Part shown: positions 57,001 through 63,600 of the stretch, piece after piece | Position numbering within the stretch: position 1 is the stretch's first letter | Layout of the letters: each line of letters starts with the position of its first letter | The notes under the pieces: model-generated | The model's input: only the letters and a program-made list of their open reading frames with translations | The model's database searches: none | What the model was told of the DNA's origin: nothing | DNA from: Brugia malayi | Lineage: Eukaryota > Nematoda > Chromadorea > Rhabditida > Onchocercidae | Assembly (NCBI RefSeq): GCF_000002995.4 | Contig: NW_025062478.1 | Coordinates: 12,148,001 to 12,212,000, forward strand | Direction of reading: 5' to 3' | Length of the DNA stretch: 64,000 nt | Translations under genes and position numbers: made by a program

Positions 57001-57783
57001 AGTGATATAGCAATTTTAATGAATGAATAAAATTAATTTGTTAGTAAAAATTTGATTATAATTTGCAATAAAAAATGTAATTAAGCTAAATTCCATCTCG
57101 AAATTTGATAAAAAATTTTGTGCTAGTGATTATAGGCAGAAATAAAAAAAGTTCCATTTTTCATATTAATATTAAAAACTTACCCAATGGAACATTTTCT
57201 CCCGGTTTCATCATTAATAGAATATTTGCGCTGGGAGCGGTAATCTCTAAGCAGATATGATGAATATACCGCAGCATGCATTATGCTGCTTCAACATAAT
57301 CGAAAAAAAATAAAATTTGTTTTTTTTTTTTCTTATTAAAATTTATTAAAATATAAAAAATTATTAAAATATAAAAAAAGTTTATATTTATTTAAATTTA
57401 TTTGAAATCTTTTTGTTTTCTTTTTCTTTCTTTTTTTTTTTAAAGAGATTTCCTGAAATATATGAAATAGAGATGTAACATGTAAATTTGTAATATTAGT
57501 TAGATGAAAAGAATAAAGCTGTAAAAAATTTTAGAACCTGATCAGGAATATTGAAATGAATGAGAAAGCCAAAGAGAAAATGAAATATCTTTCATTCAAT
57601 TTTCAATCATTCTTTTCCTTTTTCTTTTTTTCACATTTATTTGTTCTTAAGCTTTATATCAATTCATTTCCCTCCGGTATTCACTATGGTAGTTAATTCT
57701 TCGAATTGTAATGCACCTTTTTAATCCTTTCTCTATGTCTATTTTTATTTTCTTTTTTCAATTTTCGAAAAAATCTTCCGCAC

Positions 57784-57816
<33 letters not shown>

Positions 57817-60578
57817 TTCACTTATTAAATTAGGCAGAATATCTTAGGAAAGGAAGAAAATTTAAATAAATATGCTAGAATTTCACAACGATACATTCAA
57901 TTTAGTATTAATACAAATTTGAATAGATGATGATTAGGGCAAAGGTCAAAAAATTATTTGGTAGAAATAAAAAAAAAAAAAAAAAAATTACTAAGTCAAA
58001 TTATTTGTGTAGAAAAAAGAAAACCAAATGATATCAAATGATTTAATTTATTTGATAAAGTAATTATCTGTTTAATTACCTTTATCATTTACTAACAAAT
58101 AATTTTTGTTGAGTAAAATCATCAATTATCATTGGTTAACAGATGATTTATTTGGAATTAAATTATTTGTTATTGTTACTGAATGATAGATGATGATATT
58201 AAATGGATTAAAATGTACACATATAATTTTACATTGATTCATAGTAGCATTATAATCTTATCATTTCTTAATTAAAAAGAGAAATTTGAAAATAATATTA
58301 CTCAAATACGAATCATATTTTGACTAAAAGATTTAACATATAATTTTACATTGTTTCATAGTAGCATTTTAATCTTATCAGTCTTATCATTTCTTAATTA
58401 AAAAGAGAAATTTGAAATTAATATTACTCAAATACGAATCATATTTTGACTAAAAGATTTAACATATAATTTTACATTGTTTCATAGTAGCATTTTAATC
58501 TTATCAGTCTTATCATTTCTTAATTAAAAAGAGAAATTTGAAATTAATATTACTCAAATACGAATCATATTTTGACTAAAAGATTTAACATATAATTTTA
58601 CATTGTTTCATAGTAGCATTTTAATCTTATCAGTCTTATCATTTCTTAATTAAAAAGAGAAATTTGAAATTAATATTACTCAAATACGAATCATATTTTG
58701 ACTAAAAGATTTAAGCAAAAATTTTCGATTAGAAAATGCTAAATTGCTAAACCAATCTAACTAGATGAGAAAAATATCCAGAAATAAATGACACATACAT
58801 ACTTGATAATATAAAAGTCATCAACTTCGTATGTTTGTGATGTGTGATATGTTGAAAGAGAAAAAGATAATTATTTTTTCTTTTTTCTTTTGAATATATC
58901 TTTCACTTACTGATATACCAAAAAAAAAAAAAAAAAAGTTAGTTAAATTTTTGAAAAATTAAATTGTTATATAAACTTATCTTCTACTTTATGATTTTTC
59001 TATTTTTTTGTTTTTTGCCTTTTTTTTTTTCTTTAAATAATAGTAACATAAATGATTTGTTTGTTAATAATTTCTAGTATGAATTAAATTTCCAATTATT
59101 ACTGCAGTATCGATTAGTGTTTTCACTTTTTAGTGTTTACTAAAACAATTTAATAATTTCAAAGAATTAAATTTTCAATTATTATTTGAGTTTTCACTTT
59201 TTTTTTTTAATGCTTACTAAAAAAATGAAATAAATAAGCAGAAAACAAGAGTGAGTAAAAAAAAAAAAAAAACAGAAAACAAAAAGTATTTTGATAAAAT
59301 TTGTGGAAAATTTTCGAAACTTTCTTTTGCTCTCTTATTTTATAATAATTATTACTAAATGATATAATTAACTTTTACTTATTAATCTTTTAATTGGTGT
59401 AAGTAAGCTTTACTTACTAATTTTTATTCCTTTTTTTTTCTTTCTGTAAATGATATTTTGATGATAACAATAATAAGTTAATGAATTCCACTTAAGGAAT
59501 ACATCAAAAAAGATCTAAGTTCAAGATGGATATTCATAATAATTCTGATAATAAAAGCATAGGTCTGATTAATTCACATTTATTAAACATCATTTGAGTA
59601 TATGATTTCCTATTAAAAGGAAAAAATTAATAAAAATAAGAGAGAAAGAAAAATTTAAATTGTCAGATAACTTAGATTGTAGATGAAGAAAAGAACTTTC
59701 TTGCCTAATTTTAGATTTAGTTAAATTACATTTGTATTGAAACTTTAATGCTTACTTCATTTTCTCTTTTTTAATTTAGAAGTTTTTATTACACAAAAAA
59801 AAAAAAGAAAGTATGGGATTATTTTTTATTCATTAAACTTTTTCGAATGTGCAGATTTCTATGATTGAAGCGATGACTTTAAACTAAAAATTAACTTTAA
59901 TTTGATAATGCATAAATTCGATGTTAACCATTGTCCACCACAATAGTTCTATTAGTTTGATTTTCTAAATTAAAATTAAAATTTTCGAAACACATTCACA
60001 TTCTTGTAATAATTTAAAAATTTGATATAATTTCTTTGAATAGATATCTCATTCTTAATGCTAGAAATTGAGTGCAATCATCTAAAATATTAATGTCATC
60101 TGAAATCCGATTCAGTCAATATTTGAAATTTACCAATATTTCTACAAACTATTATTAGCTTCATTTTTTTGCTAAAGATAGTAAGAAAAATATAGTTTAT
60201 ACGTTTGAAATTAGCTATTAAATTTATATAGTTACTTTGAAGTTCATTTTTACAAAAGTTGAAAAATTAATTCAACCTTTCGAATAGAAATACGACAGTT
60301 GGATATGTGATTAGATATTCAGAAATTTAGTGAAAAGTACCGAAGTATTTGAGGAAAAGAAAGAAAACTTTCAAATTGTAAATTTTAATAATTAATAGAA
60401 TAATGTGTTAAATGGTATAATTTAATGATAAAATGTTGTTTTACTATTGTAAAATTTTATGTAGGAATTTGAATTAATTTAGAAAAATATATGCTAACTA
60501 AGATTATTTAAAATTTTACTCTTCGCCAATTATAATTGTTACAAACAATCTTACGAATTACAAATTTTCTTTACTAAT

Positions 60579-60609
<31 letters not shown>

Positions 60610-63600
60610 TTAAATGATAATCATTTACTAAGATATTTTATTATCTTAAAATTAATGTGCATGTATAAAAATATGCATAATGAAATATAATACTTACTTG
60701 GTAATGCGCATGATAGAATATTTGAGAAGCTAATGTTATTCGTTTACTAATACCGTCTATTTCTATTTTCTGTTTATTCATATTCAATTTTTGAGATTTA
60801 AATTACCCAATAATTTTCATATTTTGATTGGACAAAGGTAGAAATTGTCGTTGTCTGTCACAGTAGAAAAAAAAAAGATAGGATTTACGGCTCAGTTACT
60901 TCATCATATTTTAATAGCTGTTTATATCAAAGTTGTCTTTTTTTTTTTCCTTCTTTCTTTCTGAAAAGGAGGAGATTTGTGTGACACAAATTTACTGCTT
61001 GTCATCAGAGTATTAAAGTTAACACTTTATAGAAGTCAATTTGATGACATCAATTTCTGTTTTCTCATAAATTGCCCAGTGAATTATGTTCAAATTTTAG
61101 AAATTAACACTTTCTTATAAATATATATGGCGAAAGAGAAAGTAACATCAAAAAATATTTTAAAATGATAAAAAAATTATACCATACTGTTCGATATTCT
61201 CTTACGAAAAAATTTTTTAAATTATAAAAAAATGAACTGAATGAGTTAAATTATAACCACTAAAAGCAAATTTTATATTTAATTTATTACTTATAATTAA
61301 AGGATTAAAAATTTTACATCATATAAATGCATACAAAAATTCTTATATTTTTGATTGACAATGAGAATACGAGTACTTTAATTGAATGATTAGAGAAGTT
61401 AGATATTTAAAGTTATGCAAATATGATAAATCCTTTGAAAGTTATTGGTAGTTAAGTTAAGTATCAGTTAAATTTAATAACAATTATTCAATTAATTCAC
61501 CGGTTAAGATGATCTTAATTCAATGTTTATTATACTTTTGAATTAATTACTTTTTCTTGAGCAATTTCTATAATGAATGACATCAGTGATAATTAAAAGA
61601 TAAAAATAATAAAAGGTAGCTAACTTACCTCATACTGCAAGTAAATTTGAATGATTGCATTCAGTCATGAATATATCTCAAAAGATTAGCAATGAGCATT
61701 CTCAGATGAAATGCCATTTCTTGCTTTGTGAAATTTCTAAACAAAAAAAAAAGACATGCATTTTTTAAAATTATAATATCAATAGGAAAAGAAAAAAAAA
61801 AAAAAAGGAACAACAAAATGAAAAAGTTGATATGTCGCTAGGAGAATATAAAATTAAACTTAAATTTCTAGTGGTTAGACTCTTCGATCATTGCACTTTC
61901 ACTGAATGATATTTATTATATTCATTGTTTTAAGTTCATTATTTATTGGCAAAAAAAAAAATTTCCATCATAAAATTATTATTTGCGTGTGGTCGAAAAT
62001 TATTTTTAAATATAATATGTTATGATTCTATTAACCGTTAGACGAAAAATAGAAAACAGTTTTCCGGAAGAATAAAAATTCACATAAGAATGTCATAGTG
62101 TATTATATGTACGATTTATTTATTTAATTTATTCAACAAAAAAAAAAAAAAAAAAAAGAGAAAAGAGGAGACAAAAACCTTTAATTTTTAATTTATAAGT
62201 GATATCATATAAATATACATATATTTCTTGAAACTATCGTTGAAATTAAAAGTTTGAAAAATTGATTTGAATGCATAGAAATTCCATTTTAAATATTGGA
62301 AGGAATTAATTAAGTAATTACTTGTCTCTAATTTAAATAACAAATAAAATTGGATTTGTATGAATGCAAAAAAGAAAAAAAAAAGTAACAAATATATATG
62401 TATGTAAAGGTCTATGAAATTTTCTTTAGCAATTAACGAATATTTATTAATCAATTTTAATTCGTCGTAAAATTTGGCGTACTGAATTATTTTATGTCAA
62501 TGATACATTATTTTTAAGTTGATGAATTAAAATATTTAAAAAAATTTTTCAGGTAAGCCGAATCCAGATGTGGAATGGCTGGACATAAACGGTAGACCAA
62601 TTACCACAAAATCTGATCGTTTCAAGGTATGTTAACAGTTAATCAGTATTAAGATTACCTTATCAATTTATCACATTTCTTCAACTTTAATTTAATTTTT
62701 AAAATTAAAACAATATTTCTTTTTCATATAAGTGTTAATGGCTTTTTTTTTTTAGCTAACTCTATATAGATTTTGATAAATAAAGCTTAAAAATTATTTC
62801 TGATATCAAAGTGATAATTCTTTAGAGTATTTTAAAACATTCATTGATAATATATTTATTAGTGAAATTTCAACTGAGAAATGAGAAAATTGAAGTATTA
62901 AAAAAAAAAAAAATAATAATAATATGCGTAATTCATAGAATAAAGTTGTACAAATTTTGAATGAGTAAATTTGAAATAAAATTTTAATTTTAGGTTACAA
63001 CAGTTGGTCGATTAACAACACTTACAATATTGCGGGTGGGTAATGATGTGCAGGGCAGGTACTTGCTCAAAGTTAAAAATGAACTGGGCGAAGCGAAATG
63101 TGAAATTCTTGTTGAGGTTTGATTTATTCATATTTATGATAGAAAATTAGTTCAATTACATTTTCAAGAAAAATATTAGAATTAGATTTGAGAAAATGTA
63201 AAAAAAAAAAACGTAATTTTAACCCTTCTTTATTACACCTTAGAAAATTTAACGTGGTGTATTGAAATGTAAAATTGAGATTTCTTGCATTTTAAAGTAT
63301 AGCATTCTCAGCCAATGTTACTAATTTTAAAAAGAAATTATGAATTAACTGAAATTAAATTTTTATACAAAATTAAAAGTTTGAATTAATAATAAATTAA
63401 TTTAAATTCTGTGAGTGAGAAGAAAAACGATTTAAAATAATTGCTATTTTTAATATGATTGAAAGTACTTTTTGATTTGCAATGTTTTTGATCATTTTGA
63501 AATTAATAAAAGAGAAAATTCCATACTTACTTAATCATTGTCGTTTTTCTTTTTCAAACCTTTATCGCATCCATCGTTTCAGGTTCCGGAATATCCAACT

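Larger units (their letters stand above)
45586..62552 (+). other. ttn-1 16,967-bp intron hosting the antisense Kv gene
   Basis: Donor gttagt after ...FT-G; acceptor ttttcag before K-P-N-P. The Ig sequence is continuous across it, which proves a single intron by frame and domain. On the - strand it carries the Kv channel gene (46985-57281, possibly to 60781). The rest (45586-46700, 50710-57183, 57282-60697, 60782-62552) is AT-rich sequence with many poly(A)/poly(T) tracts and tandem repeats and no other coding signal I could support. Confidence 0.85.

Noticed and set aside
61620..61760. Additional Kv-strand coding exon ending at the gtaagt donor near 61627
   Set aside because: No useful open frame reaches the donor (an ATG frame stops after 18 codons); at most a non-coding 5' exon, so kept only as a remark.
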